Shown in pieces: positions 42,158-50,767 of a stretch of 64,000 nt of DNA. The position numbers and the translations under genes are program-made. The DNA comes from Nodosilinea sp. PGN35 (GTDB lineage: Bacteria; Cyanobacteriota; Cyanobacteriia; Phormidesmidales; Phormidesmidaceae). The stretch covers positions 1 to 64,000 of the forward strand of contig NZ_JAQKQJ010000016.1 in NCBI RefSeq assembly GCF_029109325.1. Direction: 5' to 3'. The notes under the pieces were generated by a model that did no database searches, was not told where the DNA came from, and saw nothing but the letters and a program-made list of their open reading frames with translations. The first letter of the stretch is position 1. Each line of letters starts with the position of its first letter.

Positions 42158-42610
42158 TTAGCGACCGGGCGCATCAAAGGCGTTTTCGATGTAGTCTTGC
42201 AGGGTTAGATAGTGAGCGGCATCCACAGACAGGTGCCTGGCGGGGTCACTCGGCGGGTTTTGGCCGCTCCGGCAGGCCACCAGAGCCACGTCAAAGCGGC
42301 AGGTGGCCTCGGCCCACTGGGGATATTTCAGCAGATAGAGCTGGGCGGCTTTCCACAGTTTGGCCTGCTTGCTGCGGGTAATGGCCATCAGGCCGTAGGC
42401 ATCCCAGTTGCCCTGGCTGCGGGTTTTGACTTCTACAAAGGCGAGCTGACCACTGGCGCTGGCGGAGCCCTGGGCCATGACCAAATCCAGCTCCCCCCAG
42501 CGACAGTGCCACTGGCGATCGCACTGCCGCCAGCCCTGGGTCGTCAGCCAGTTGGCCACCAGGGTTTCGCCCAGGGTGCCCAGTTCGGTTTTGCTCAGCT
42601 CGGCGGTCAT
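42158..42610 (-). CDS. YraN/UPF0102 family endonuclease-fold protein
   Basis: A 150-residue protein starting at ATG 42610. It has the UPF0102 pattern: GTLGETLVANWLTTQGW, WGELDLVM and LAFVEVKTRSQ, giving E...D...E-x-K of a restriction-endonuclease-like (Holliday-resolvase-like) core, and YGLMAITRSKQAKLWKAAQLYL. A DNA processing role is suggested for the family but is unproved. The frame is open upstream to 42700 without similarity. Confidence 0.88.
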   Translation of the reverse strand: MTAELSKTELGTLGETLVANWLTTQGWRQCDRQWHCRWGELDLVMAQGSASASGQLAFVEVKTRSQGNWDAYGLMAITRSKQAKLWKAAQLYLLKYPQWAEATCRFDVALVACRSGQNPPSDPARHLSVDAAHYLTLQDYIENAFDAPGR

Positions 42611-42732
42611 GGCAGGATGCTTCTGTGCAGCACCCTGTAGCGTGCCCAACGGGTGAGGCGCGATCGCCCTAACCCCCCCTGCGCCAAAATTTCTGTTCAA
42701 AGTTCCTGCCCCAGCGTTGTCGGCAAGAATGT

Positions 42733-43224
42733 CTAGCGATAGTTGGTGAACTGCACCGCTACGGGCCAGTCTTCCTGCTTCACCAGCTGCATGGCCTGCT
42801 GCAAATCGTCCTTAGACTTGCCCGTCACTCGCACCGAGTCGCCCTGAATAGACGCGGTCACCTTCTTCAGGTTGTCGCGGATGAGTTTGGTAATCTGCTT
42901 GCCCATCTCCTGTTCAATGCCCTTTTTCAGCGTCACCGACTGGCGCACGCGGGTGCCACTGGCGGCCTCGACATCGCCGTACTCAAAAATTTTTAGGGAC
43001 AAATTGCGCTTGGCCGCCTTCTGGTGCAGCAGATCTTTTACCGCATCCAGGGTCATGTCGCTGGCGGTTTCGATGGTAATAGTGCTGTCGCTCAGCTCAA
43101 GGGTGGTTTTGGTGTCCTTTAGGTCGTAGCGGCTGGTCACGTCTCGCCGGGTTTGGTCGAGGGCGTTGACCAACTCCTGGCGGTCAAAATCGCTGACGAT
43201 GTCAAAGGAGAAACTAGAAGCCAT
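42733..43224 (-). CDS. YajQ family nucleotide-binding protein
   Basis: A 163-residue protein with two ferredoxin-like folds. Family hallmarks are SSFSFDIVSDFDRQELVNALDQT at the start, TSRYDLKDTKT, and VRVTGKSKDDLQQAM near the end. YajQ proteins bind RNA/nucleotides, and some bind cyclic di-GMP and act as effectors. Which applies here cannot be seen. ATG at 43224 is the standard start. Confidence 0.92.
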   Translation of the reverse strand: MASSFSFDIVSDFDRQELVNALDQTRRDVTSRYDLKDTKTTLELSDSTITIETASDMTLDAVKDLLHQKAAKRNLSLKIFEYGDVEAASGTRVRQSVTLKKGIEQEMGKQITKLIRDNLKKVTASIQGDSVRVTGKSKDDLQQAMQLVKQEDWPVAVQFTNYR

Positions 43225-43255
43225 GGGTACCGTTGGGTATCTGCGCACCAACAGA

Positions 43256-43672
43256 CTACATCAAGGCCGACCGACAGCTCAAGAAATAGAGGGTGAAGGT
43301 GCTGAGGTTGGCCACCGCAAACATCAGCGATCGCCCGATGGGTACATTGAGAATGTAGGCCGCCGGGTACAGGGTGCGGGCGATCAGGTAGGCGATCGCC
43401 GCACCCAGCGCCAGGCCCGACTGCTGCCCCGTGATGTAGGCCATCAGCGCCGCCGGGGTAAATAAAATCATCGACTCAAAGGCGTTTTCGTGGGCCCAGG
43501 TGGCCCGCTGGGCGTAGGGAGGCAGCTTAGACAGCATAGCCCGAGGGGCCGCCTGGTCGTAGCCCACCGCAAACCGTCCGTAGCCCACCACCAAAAACGG
43601 CAGGTATACCAGCAGGGCCGCCAGCCCAAGGCTGACCAGCAAAAACCCCGGCATAGTGAGCACAGATACCAT
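43256..43672 (-). CDS. MAPEG family membrane protein
   Basis: A 138-residue protein with four predicted transmembrane helices. The MAPEG pattern is visible as RATWAHENAFESMILFTPAALMAY and ARTLYPAAYILNVPIGRSLMF. The eukaryotic relatives are glutathione S-transferases/isomerases, and bacterial members are mostly uncharacterised. It ends 31 bp before the yajQ start on the same strand, so co-transcription is likely. Confidence 0.85.
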   Translation of the reverse strand: MVSVLTMPGFLLVSLGLAALLVYLPFLVVGYGRFAVGYDQAAPRAMLSKLPPYAQRATWAHENAFESMILFTPAALMAYITGQQSGLALGAAIAYLIARTLYPAAYILNVPIGRSLMFAVANLSTFTLYFLSCRSALM

Positions 43673-43730
43673 CGATCGCTATCCTCGCGGAGTTTTGGGG
43701 TTGAGGGACGTGGAAAGATGCTGTCGGGTT

Positions 43731-43800
43731 GGAACGTTGGCAGGCTGGAGCGTTAGTAGGTTGAACCGTTCTAAACCTGCCAACCTGCTAATGGCTCAAC
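43731..43800. repeat. Imperfect intergenic inverted repeats
   Basis: GTTGGCAGG (43736-43744) pairs with CCTGCCAAC (43776-43784). Inside, GTTAGTAGGTTG (43752-43763) nearly matches the reverse complement of CAACCTGCTAAT (43782-43793). The stretch also contains GAACGTT and GAACCGTTC, relating it to the CGTTCAA family of palindromes. It lies upstream of the MAPEG gene and downstream of the DprA-like gene. Confidence 0.5.
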
Positions 43801-43813
43801 CTGCGTTCGATCG

Positions 43814-44338
43814 CTAGTCAAAATAAAACAGCGTCACAATCTTGCGCTGGTCTTCCGCATCCTGGCAGGTTTTTAGCAGGGTGGTGCTGTCGTGAAAGGC
43901 AAAGCAGATTAGCTGCTGACAGCGGGAGATAATCTCCTGGTTACACACCGAACTGGCCTCCGCCAGCGAGAGAGTATCGTTGGCCGGGTTTTCGACCAGG
44001 TGCATCACCTGCTCTAGCTGGTCTTTTGACTCCTGGGGCTGTCGCTCCAGGCTCTGGGGCAAAATTACCGTGAGCAGGTTGGGGTCAGCCTTCATCGCCC
44101 CCTTGATGGCGGCGAAGTTGGTGCCCGTCGCCCCAGAGGTGATGATGCGGTTGCCCCCCAGGGCCAGGGCGTAGGTCATCAGCTCAATTAGCTGCTGATG
44201 GGTAATCGGCACATGGCGCGACCCCAGGATAGCCACCCGCTTAGAACCCGCCTGCTGAATGGCCGCGAGTTCCTGTAAAAACGTGTCGACTTTAGCGGAT
44301 TCGAGCGACGCTTCCATGGACTGACTCAAAGGCTGCAC
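43814..44338 (-). CDS. DprA/LOG-like Rossmann-fold protein
   Basis: A 174-residue protein with a single nucleotide-binding Rossmann-like domain of the DprA/SMF-LOG superfamily: KRVAILGSRHVPITH, GGNRIITSGATGTNFAAIKGAM, LTVILPQSLERQP. Cyanobacterial relatives are sometimes annotated as DNA recombination-mediator protein A. It lacks the flanking domains of true DprA, so a role in transformation is uncertain. A second possible start is ATG 44317. Confidence 0.75.
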   Translation of the reverse strand: MQPLSQSMEASLESAKVDTFLQELAAIQQAGSKRVAILGSRHVPITHQQLIELMTYALALGGNRIITSGATGTNFAAIKGAMKADPNLLTVILPQSLERQPQESKDQLEQVMHLVENPANDTLSLAEASSVCNQEIISRCQQLICFAFHDSTTLLKTCQDAEDQRKIVTLFYFD

Positions 44339-44429
44339 CGAATGCGAGAATAACGCGCTTCATTGTATCAGACCAAACGGCTCAGGCTACATTCTGTGAC
44401 CGGTTTGGCTGCCCCCCACCTGGCTGGCC

Positions 44430-45512
44430 TCAGGTGGCTGATACCGGCAGCTTTAAATCGAGCAGATGCAGCAGACGCTCTAGGTCGAAGTGCGCAGCCA
44501 CCAGTTCTTGAATGCACTGCACCTTGATGGGCTCGTGCAGGCGCACCTGGCCAAACAGCTCGTCAATGCGCTCCACCGTCGAAAGGGTGTCGGAGTCCAC
44601 CGACACAATCGGCACCTCTAGGTCTGAGGCCCGCTCCAAAATCTCTGGGGACGGGGGGATTTGCCCGGTTAGCACCAGGCATTGGGTAGAGGTCTCCAGG
44701 GCCGCAAACTGGATGTCGGTGCGATCGCCCCCGGTCACCACCGCCATATTGGTCGCTTTGCGGAAGTAGCGCAGCGCCGAGTTCACGTTCATGGCTCCAA
44801 TGGTGAGGGTTTCTACCATTAGATCTAGACGATTTGAGCAGCACAGCACCTCAGCGTTGAGGCGACTGACAATTTCGCGTACGGTAATGCTGCGCATGAT
44901 GGGCGATCGCGGCAGCAGCGCCAGCACCGGTATGCCCTGGCTTTCCAAAAAGGGACGGGCCAGCTCAGCGCAGGCAGATGCCCCATCGGCAGGCACATCG
45001 TTGATGATTACCCCCATCAGGCGATCGCCCAGCTGCGCCTTGGCGGCCAGCAGTCGATCCACCAGCAGCAGCGAGTCGTAGCGGGTTACCAGCAGCACCG
45101 CTGCCTCAATGTTGGCCGCGATGTGGGCCAGCGACAGGTTTAGCAGCGTGCCCTCGGTCAGATTGCCGGGGCCCTCCAGCAGCAGCAGATCTTCGCCCCG
45201 GTGTTCGGCGTACCCCGCCAGGCTGTAGGTGGCGGGCGACGGGTCGCTCAGGGCCAGGCGATCGGCCACAGTCGCCTCGGTCATCGAAATTACCGGCGGA
45301 TAAAATCGCGCCGCCGACAGCTTCAGCGTATTGGCAATAAACTCTAGATCCGGATCTCTGTCATCGCCGTTGATCGAGTTGCCCATGGGTTTGCCAAACC
45401 CAATCTCCAGGCCCAACCCCTGAAGCTGGAGCCCCACACCCAGTAAAACCGCCGATTTGCCGCTGTACGACTCGGTTGAACCAATCACCAAACGCTTTGT
45501 TGAACTGGGCAC
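44430..45512 (-). CDS. Phosphotransacetylase-like protein (AAA_26 + DRTGG)
   Basis: A 360-residue protein matching the N-terminal half of bacterial Pta. A dethiobiotin-synthetase-like P-loop domain (RLVIGSTESYSGKSAVLLG, then a Walker-B-like DLLLLEGPGNLTEG) covers about 1-210. A DRTGG-type domain follows (about 215-320, MNVNSALRYFRKATNMAVVTGGDRTDIQ). The catalytic acetyltransferase domain is absent, so it is likely regulatory or an ATPase of unknown substrate. The EbsA-like gene lies 188 bp upstream on the same strand. Confidence 0.82.
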   Translation of the reverse strand: MPSSTKRLVIGSTESYSGKSAVLLGVGLQLQGLGLEIGFGKPMGNSINGDDRDPDLEFIANTLKLSAARFYPPVISMTEATVADRLALSDPSPATYSLAGYAEHRGEDLLLLEGPGNLTEGTLLNLSLAHIAANIEAAVLLVTRYDSLLLVDRLLAAKAQLGDRLMGVIINDVPADGASACAELARPFLESQGIPVLALLPRSPIMRSITVREIVSRLNAEVLCCSNRLDLMVETLTIGAMNVNSALRYFRKATNMAVVTGGDRTDIQFAALETSTQCLVLTGQIPPSPEILERASDLEVPIVSVDSDTLSTVERIDELFGQVRLHEPIKVQCIQELVAAHFDLERLLHLLDLKLPVSAT

Positions 45513-45700
45513 GCCACACGTCCTCCATGGGGATAATGCACTGCTCCCTGAGCCCTACCACCAATGCCACAAAGCACTGCGGTCAAGCATCTCAGTGGGC
45601 ACAGCACCATCCTCATTCTGCCACCTTAAGGGATGTCGGCGTCAGGCTTCTTCAAACCTCTGCCAAACCTGTCCCCACCCCAGTACGCCCGGCGGTAGCC

Positions 45701-46081
45701 TTACTCGTCAAGGCGCAGCAGCTTGCGGTAAAACCCCTGGGAGAAATCTGCCGGGCGCTTTTGGCGCAGCGCTACAATCACATCGAACAAAAAATCTACA
45801 AACTCAAAGGTGGCCATTGTGATCTCATAGCTGAGGTCGCTGTCGCCCTCAAACTGCATGCGGCAGCGGGTCAAGTCGGCGGGCAGGATAGACACATTCC
45901 AGGTGGCCACAAAGGCAATACTGTCGCCGCCCTCAATTTGCCTCTCCCCCTCCAGATTGCCCTGTTTGTAAAGAGAAATGGCGTAGGGCAGCGCATTGCG
46001 CTTATTGCCCTGGTAGTAGGGCATGTAAACGCTGATATCCTGCTTGCCTGCCGGCTGAATTGCCTCAAACGTCAAACTCAT
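45701..46081 (-). CDS. ebsA: EbsA-like type IV pilus biogenesis protein
   Basis: A 126-residue soluble protein restricted to cyanobacteria: YMPYYQGNKRNALPYAISLYK, GNLEGERQIEGG, FVATWNVSILPADLTRCRMQF, and FSQGFYRKLL. The match is from memory of the family, in which Synechococcus elongatus EbsA works with PilB and is needed for pilus assembly and biofilm suppression. No other pilus gene lies in the window. The neighbouring Pta-like gene accompanies it in other cyanobacteria, to my recollection. Confidence 0.6.
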   Translation of the reverse strand: MSLTFEAIQPAGKQDISVYMPYYQGNKRNALPYAISLYKQGNLEGERQIEGGDSIAFVATWNVSILPADLTRCRMQFEGDSDLSYEITMATFEFVDFLFDVIVALRQKRPADFSQGFYRKLLRLDE

Positions 46082-46353
46082 GGGACTGGCCTTAGGTCAA
46101 GTTTCACACAAACGGTTATGCAGACGGTCATCGAGTACGGCGGCTACGGATGCTGGATACCCACCCTGCCAGGGCACTGATGATAGCGTGACATAGAGCT
46201 AGCATTCCCCAGGATGGTCTTGGGGGTATCACCAAAATTTTCCACAAAATCGAGGATGATAGACCTAGGTCGGGGCTGTACCTGGGGCAATCTATTGGTT
46301 CAACGGGTTGGCCTGGCCGTCGTCGTTTTTTGTTGTGCTTCTTACCTGAGTTC

Positions 46354-47793
46354 ATGGTTGATTTTCCTGGACGCTTTTCTCCTAGGCGCTTCTACACTCC
46401 GATTGAGGAGTTGGAAATTGAAGATTTTCCGGGATTTGCCGGTCGTCGATCCAAAGCGGCCCTGACCCTAACGGTGCTGTGGGGCACTACCGTTGTGCTC
46501 CATCTGGTGTCCTGGGGCAGTTGGCTCGTGCTGGGGTTGACGGCGCTGCTCACTACCCATGCTCTACGCATTCTGTGGGGCCGACCGCTGCTGCCGCCGC
46601 CGCCGCTGCCATCCGTCGCTCCAGAAAGTCTTCAGGTTGCCGATGCGATCGCTGCAGACCGAGCTTTGACCATCGCCTCCTCCCCCGGGGAGACCTGGCC
46701 CTACGTCTCTCTTCTGGTGGCTGCCAAAAACGAAGAGACCGTCATTGAACCTCTGGTCGCTGCCCTGTGCCAGCTTGACTATCCCGCCTGCCGCTACGAG
46801 GTGTGGATTATCGATGACAACAGCACCGATGGCACCAACCAGCGTTTGCAAGCACTCACCAGCCGCTATCCGCAGCTGCGAGTGCTGCGCCGTGCCGCCG
46901 GGGCCAGCGGGGGTAAGTCTGGGGCGCTCAACCAGGTGTGGCCCAACACCAAAGGCGAGATCATTGGCGTCTTCGATGCCGATGCCCGGGTTCCCAAGCA
47001 GCTGCTACGCCACCTGGTACCGCTGTTTGACCGAGCCGAGGTGGGCGCGGTACAGCTGCAAAAGTCCGTCGTCAACCGGGCCAAAAATCTTTGGACCCGT
47101 GGCCAGCAGGCTGAAATGGCCCTCGACAGCTATTTTCAGCAGCAGCGCATCAGCCTGGGCGGCATTGGGGAACTGCGGGGCAACGGTCAGTTTGTTCGCC
47201 GCGCCGCCCTCGCCCAGTGCGGCGGTTGGAACGAAGAAACCATTACCGACGACCTCGACCTCACCCTGCGTCTGCACTTTGGCGGCTGGGAAATTCAGTT
47301 TTTGCTGCAACCCGCCGTCGGCGAAGAGGGGGTGGAGCGGCCCCTGGCCCTGTGGCATCAGCGCAACCGCTGGGCCGAGGGAGGCTACCAGCGCTACCTC
47401 GACTACTGGCGACTGATTGCCCAGCACCGTCTGACCCCAGCTAAAACCTTTGATATGGCCGCCTTCTGGATCATTCAGTACGGGCTGCCCACGGTGGCCT
47501 TGCCAGACTTTGTGATGGCGGTATTGCGCCACCGCCTGCCGCTATTTTTGCCGCTGTCCAGCCTGGCGCTGACGCTGTCGATGATCGGCATGTTTTGCGG
47601 ACTGCGCCGCACGCGGCAACAGGCTGTCTGGGTGAGCGCTGTGCAGACTCTGTGGGGTAATTTATACATGCTGCACTGGCTGGTGGTAATCGCTACTATG
47701 GCGATGCGCCTATCGGTGCGGCCCAAACGACTGCGCTGGGTCAAAACCATCCACCTGGGCAGCGAAGATGACTTCCAAATCGATCTGCCCTAG
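46354..47793 (+). CDS. mgdA: Beta-monoglucosyldiacylglycerol synthase (GT2)
   Basis: A 479-residue membrane glycosyltransferase that adds glucose from UDP-glucose to diacylglycerol, the first step of cyanobacterial galactolipid synthesis. Two N-terminal helices (about 30-70) precede a GT2 domain with VSLLVAAKNEETVIEPL, WIIDDNSTDG, FDADARVP, TITDDLDLTLRLH and QRNRWAEGG (the D, DxD, D, QxxRW set). Further helices follow, and the end is RPKRLRWVKTIHLG. The order and C-terminus agree closely with the known enzyme (Synechocystis Sll1377, about 479 residues). ATG 46354 is chosen over an upstream TTG. Confidence 0.88.
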   Translation: MVDFPGRFSPRRFYTPIEELEIEDFPGFAGRRSKAALTLTVLWGTTVVLHLVSWGSWLVLGLTALLTTHALRILWGRPLLPPPPLPSVAPESLQVADAIAADRALTIASSPGETWPYVSLLVAAKNEETVIEPLVAALCQLDYPACRYEVWIIDDNSTDGTNQRLQALTSRYPQLRVLRRAAGASGGKSGALNQVWPNTKGEIIGVFDADARVPKQLLRHLVPLFDRAEVGAVQLQKSVVNRAKNLWTRGQQAEMALDSYFQQQRISLGGIGELRGNGQFVRRAALAQCGGWNEETITDDLDLTLRLHFGGWEIQFLLQPAVGEEGVERPLALWHQRNRWAEGGYQRYLDYWRLIAQHRLTPAKTFDMAAFWIIQYGLPTVALPDFVMAVLRHRLPLFLPLSSLALTLSMIGMFCGLRRTRQQAVWVSAVQTLWGNLYMLHWLVVIATMAMRLSVRPKRLRWVKTIHLGSEDDFQIDLP

Positions 47794-47825
47794 GTCGTCC
47801 ACCCCCTTCTCTGCACCTCTCTGCT

Positions 47826-48092
47826 ATGCCCTGGTTCGTTAAAATCGAAAAAGGCGTTGTCAACAAAGCCACCTTCGACCAGTACGTGCCGGCCCATGTG
47901 GCCTACGTCAAATCGCTCATTGCCCAGGGGCACGCCGCTAAAACCGGCTACTGGGCCGAATATGGGGGTGGTATGCTGTTGTTTCGGGCTAAATCTATCG
48001 ATGAAGCCCGCGCCATTGTGGCCGCCGACCCGCTGATTGCTAACCGCTGCGTCGAGTACGAGCTGCACGAATGGCGGGTGGTGGTCGAATAG
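47826..48092 (+). CDS. YciI family protein
   Basis: An 88-residue ferredoxin-like-fold protein: MPWFVKIEKGVVNK, HVAYVKSLIAQGHAAKTGYWAEYGGGMLLFRAKSIDEA, and IVAADPLIANRCVEYELHEW. The conserved His/Asp pair of YciI is present, but no reaction is established. It lies 32 bp after mgdA and 11 bp before smpB, so the three are likely one transcript. Confidence 0.88.
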   Translation: MPWFVKIEKGVVNKATFDQYVPAHVAYVKSLIAQGHAAKTGYWAEYGGGMLLFRAKSIDEARAIVAADPLIANRCVEYELHEWRVVVE

Positions 48093-48103
48093 GAGAATGC
48101 GCC

Positions 48104-48574
48104 GTGGCCGATTCAAGTGATGGATACAAAATTGTCAGCGATAATCGCCAGGCCCGCCACGAGTATGAAATTCTGGAGACCTACGAAGCCGGGCTAGAGC
48201 TGATGGGCTCCGAGGTCAAGTCAATTCGCCAGGGCCGGGTCAACCTGCGTGACGGCTACGCCCTGATTAAGGACGGTGAGCTGTGGCTGCACAATGTGCA
48301 CATCTCTCCCTACACTATGACCAATAAGGCCTACAACCACGACGCCAAGCGGGTTCGCAAGCTGCTGCTGCACCGTGACGAAATCCGCAAGCTGATCGGC
48401 AAGGTGGAGCAAAAGGGTCTGACTCTGGTGCCGCTCAAACTCTATCTCCAGCGGGGCTGGGTTAAGGCCACCATCGCCCTCGCCAAGGGCAAGAAGCTGC
48501 ACGACAAGCGCGAAAGCCTCAAGCGCAAGCAGGAAGGCCGTGAGACGGCGCGGGCTCTGAGCGGTCGTGAATAA
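48104..48574 (+). CDS. smpB: SsrA-binding protein SmpB
   Basis: A 156-residue OB-fold RNA-binding protein that delivers tmRNA to stalled ribosomes. Signatures are NRQARHEYEILETYEAGLELMGSEVKSIR, GRVNLRDGYALI, ELWLHNVHISPY and the C-terminal helix region GKKLHDKRESLKRK. The start is GTG 48104, with AGGAGA eight bases upstream. An in-frame ATG at 48071 overlaps the previous gene and lacks similarity. Confidence 0.95.
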   Translation: MADSSDGYKIVSDNRQARHEYEILETYEAGLELMGSEVKSIRQGRVNLRDGYALIKDGELWLHNVHISPYTMTNKAYNHDAKRVRKLLLHRDEIRKLIGKVEQKGLTLVPLKLYLQRGWVKATIALAKGKKLHDKRESLKRKQEGRETARALSGRE

Positions 48575-48709
48575 CTTCGGCGACTAGAGTAGTCAACGGC
48601 CTGGAGCGTTTGGGCAGTCGATTGGCAAAGATAAGCTAAATTTCGTGGCGTCGGCTAAGGTCTGCGGGTTTAATGGCGGTTAATGCCCGATGCCGATTTT
48701 TCTGGTTAG

Positions 48710-49702
48710 ATGCTAACGCCCAACGCCATTTTTATCTCCTACCGCAGAAGCGACAGCAACGATGCCGCAGGGCGAATTTACGATCGCCTCACCGCCCATT
48801 TCGGCAAAGCCTCCATCTTCAAAGATGTTCACTCTATTCCCTACGGGGTAGACTTTTCCGCCTACATTCAGCAAGAGGTGGCGCAGTGCCGGGTGCTGCT
48901 GGCGGTGATCGGCCCCACCTGGCTGACCACAGAACGCGATGGTCAACGGCGGTTGGCAGATCCCCAGGACTGGGTGCGGCTTGAGATTCAAACCGCTCTG
49001 GAAAATCCTCAGATGACAGTGATTCCTCTCCTGGTGGGTAACGCTCGCCCACCAGCCCAAACCGATCTGCCCGACGGGTTGAGGGCTTTGGCCACCCTCA
49101 ACAGCGCCCAGGCTCGCCCCGATCCCGACTTTCACGGCGATCTGACGCGACTGGTGCGGCGGCTAGAGGAGTTGGTCAGTTCTGGCAAATCCGGTGAGAC
49201 CACTGCAACAGCATCAATGGGGAAAACTGCCCATATGCCTATTTCCATCAGCGAACGGTTAACGCTAATTCAAACGCTGAATGGGTTGCCTATGGCCCAG
49301 TTTGAGGAGCTGGCGATCGCCCTTGACCCCCCGCCTGGTATTCTGCCGCCCAATATCGCGGCCCAGGGCAACCGGGCACCGGCCCTGTTGCAGTGGGTCG
49401 AGGGGCCGACTGGGCCGGGGCTGACTGTGCTATGCGATCTTTTGAATCTCTATTTGCAGCCTGAGGGGCAGGCTGGAGCCCAGCGATCGGGTGCTGAGCC
49501 AACGCCTGCGGGAGGGAATCCTCTATCGGCCTCAAGAAAAGGCTTTTACGAAAGACAGAAGGCCCAGCTCGAGGCAGAACTGGCGGCGGTGGAATCTGAC
49601 TTAGAATCTGCCCCTCGCCAGGTCGATCGCCTGCGTCTGGAAAAAGCAGCCGAGCGCCTGTTAGAAAAGATAGACGATCTCAATACCAGGCTTCAGGATT
49701 AG
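48710..49702 (+). CDS. TIR-domain protein with effector-associated adaptor region
   Basis: A 330-residue protein. Residues 3-150 form a bacterial TIR domain (IFISYRRSDSND, IFKDVHSIPYGVDFS, VLLAVIGPTWL). E92 in DWVRLEIQTAL is in the position of the catalytic Glu of NAD-cleaving TIRs. About 180-250 (ERLTLIQTLNGLPMAQFEELAIAL...LLQWVEG) is a helical adaptor of the effector-associated/death-like type found on cyanobacterial conflict proteins. About 280-330 is a coiled-coil module (FYERQKAQLEAELAAVESDLESA) related to the N-terminus of the next protein. It is the first gene of the operon and is probably the executioner. No strong ribosome-binding site is seen. Confidence 0.85.
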   Translation: MLTPNAIFISYRRSDSNDAAGRIYDRLTAHFGKASIFKDVHSIPYGVDFSAYIQQEVAQCRVLLAVIGPTWLTTERDGQRRLADPQDWVRLEIQTALENPQMTVIPLLVGNARPPAQTDLPDGLRALATLNSAQARPDPDFHGDLTRLVRRLEELVSSGKSGETTATASMGKTAHMPISISERLTLIQTLNGLPMAQFEELAIALDPPPGILPPNIAAQGNRAPALLQWVEGPTGPGLTVLCDLLNLYLQPEGQAGAQRSGAEPTPAGGNPLSASRKGFYERQKAQLEAELAAVESDLESAPRQVDRLRLEKAAERLLEKIDDLNTRLQD

Positions 49703-49741
49703 GGGCTTCAGGGATAGGGCAGTTTAGGGTTCACACCGGCA

Positions 49742-50767
49742 GTGGCAGAGCGCAACGGGCGACGGCGGGAATTTTATAGCAGACGGCTGGCGGAGCTAGA
49801 GGCAAAACTGGCGGCGGTGGAGGATGATTTAGAATCTGCTTCAACGGCCAGTGCCCGCCTGCCACTGGAGAAAAAGGCGGATCAACTCCTGAGTGAAATT
49901 GATCATGTCGAGGCTAAGCTGGCTGAGTGCGATGCGGCGGCAGCGGAGCCGGGGGTGCGCGATCGCCATTTTGAAAAAGCCCTCCAAAAAGTAGACTTCA
50001 ACCAGGCTAAGGAAATTGCTGCCCTGGTTCGGCAAAAGCTCAACCAGAATGGCGGAGCAGTGCTGTTTTTTCTGCAACGCACGCGCATGCAGATGGGGCA
50101 TTTTTGTGTGGCTGAGGTGCTGAATGTGCTGCTGGTCGACCAGATGATCGATGGTCAGGTGGTCGGAGCCTACCGCAAATACTCCATCGACTTAAGCTCG
50201 GCCATCTCTCAGCTCAACGAGACGGAGTTTTTAATTCGGCTGGGCAGTTATCTCAATCTAGAACCCCAGAACGATGCCGAGGCCCTCTCCCAACTCATTC
50301 GAGAAACCATCCGCGACTCGATCGACAGTGGCACTACCATTTTTCTTGAAATTAAAAGTTTAGACGATCTGTTAGAACGAGGCGATTTTCTGGCCTGGTT
50401 CATCGATGACTTTTGGAAACCGTTGATCGATGCGATCGCAGCCGTTTCCCAAGAATTTAAAAGCAAGTTTATCGTGGCCTTAATTGCCGACAGCCAAATT
50501 TTGCCCGACTGCTCTGCGCCCGACTATCCTGCCGCCTACTTCTGTGACGAGATGGCCTTTGACTGCTATAAACTTATGAGCCTGCCCTTGCCCAACTGGT
50601 CGGTAGACGACATTCAGGATTGGCTGATGCGGTTTCGCCCCCTGTTTCCTACCCTGCAACTGCATACCAAAGACGATCTGAAGCGGCTGGCCAAACGAAT
50701 TCACCGCATGAGCGGTGACGGCATTCCCCAGAGCGTGTGTGCCAACCTACAGGAGCTATGTCAATGA
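49742..50767 (+). CDS. STAND-like protein lacking a P-loop (iSTAND type), coiled-coil N-terminus
   Basis: A 341-residue protein from GTG 49742. Residues 8-62 repeat the coiled-coil module of the upstream TIR protein (FYSRRLAELEAKLAAVEDDLESA). About 75-325 follow the layout of STAND NTPases (DFNQAKEIAALVRQKL, TIFLEIKSLDDLLE in the Walker-B-like place, then FKSKFIVALIADSQIL). Where the P-loop should be stands AVLFFLQRTRMQMGHF, with no GxxxxGK, so NTP hydrolysis is not expected. Proteins of this kind have been called inactive STAND and linked to MoxR/vWA systems. It overlaps the MoxR gene by ATGA. Assignment rests on pattern and context. Confidence 0.65.
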   Translation: MAERNGRRREFYSRRLAELEAKLAAVEDDLESASTASARLPLEKKADQLLSEIDHVEAKLAECDAAAAEPGVRDRHFEKALQKVDFNQAKEIAALVRQKLNQNGGAVLFFLQRTRMQMGHFCVAEVLNVLLVDQMIDGQVVGAYRKYSIDLSSAISQLNETEFLIRLGSYLNLEPQNDAEALSQLIRETIRDSIDSGTTIFLEIKSLDDLLERGDFLAWFIDDFWKPLIDAIAAVSQEFKSKFIVALIADSQILPDCSAPDYPAAYFCDEMAFDCYKLMSLPLPNWSVDDIQDWLMRFRPLFPTLQLHTKDDLKRLAKRIHRMSGDGIPQSVCANLQELCQ

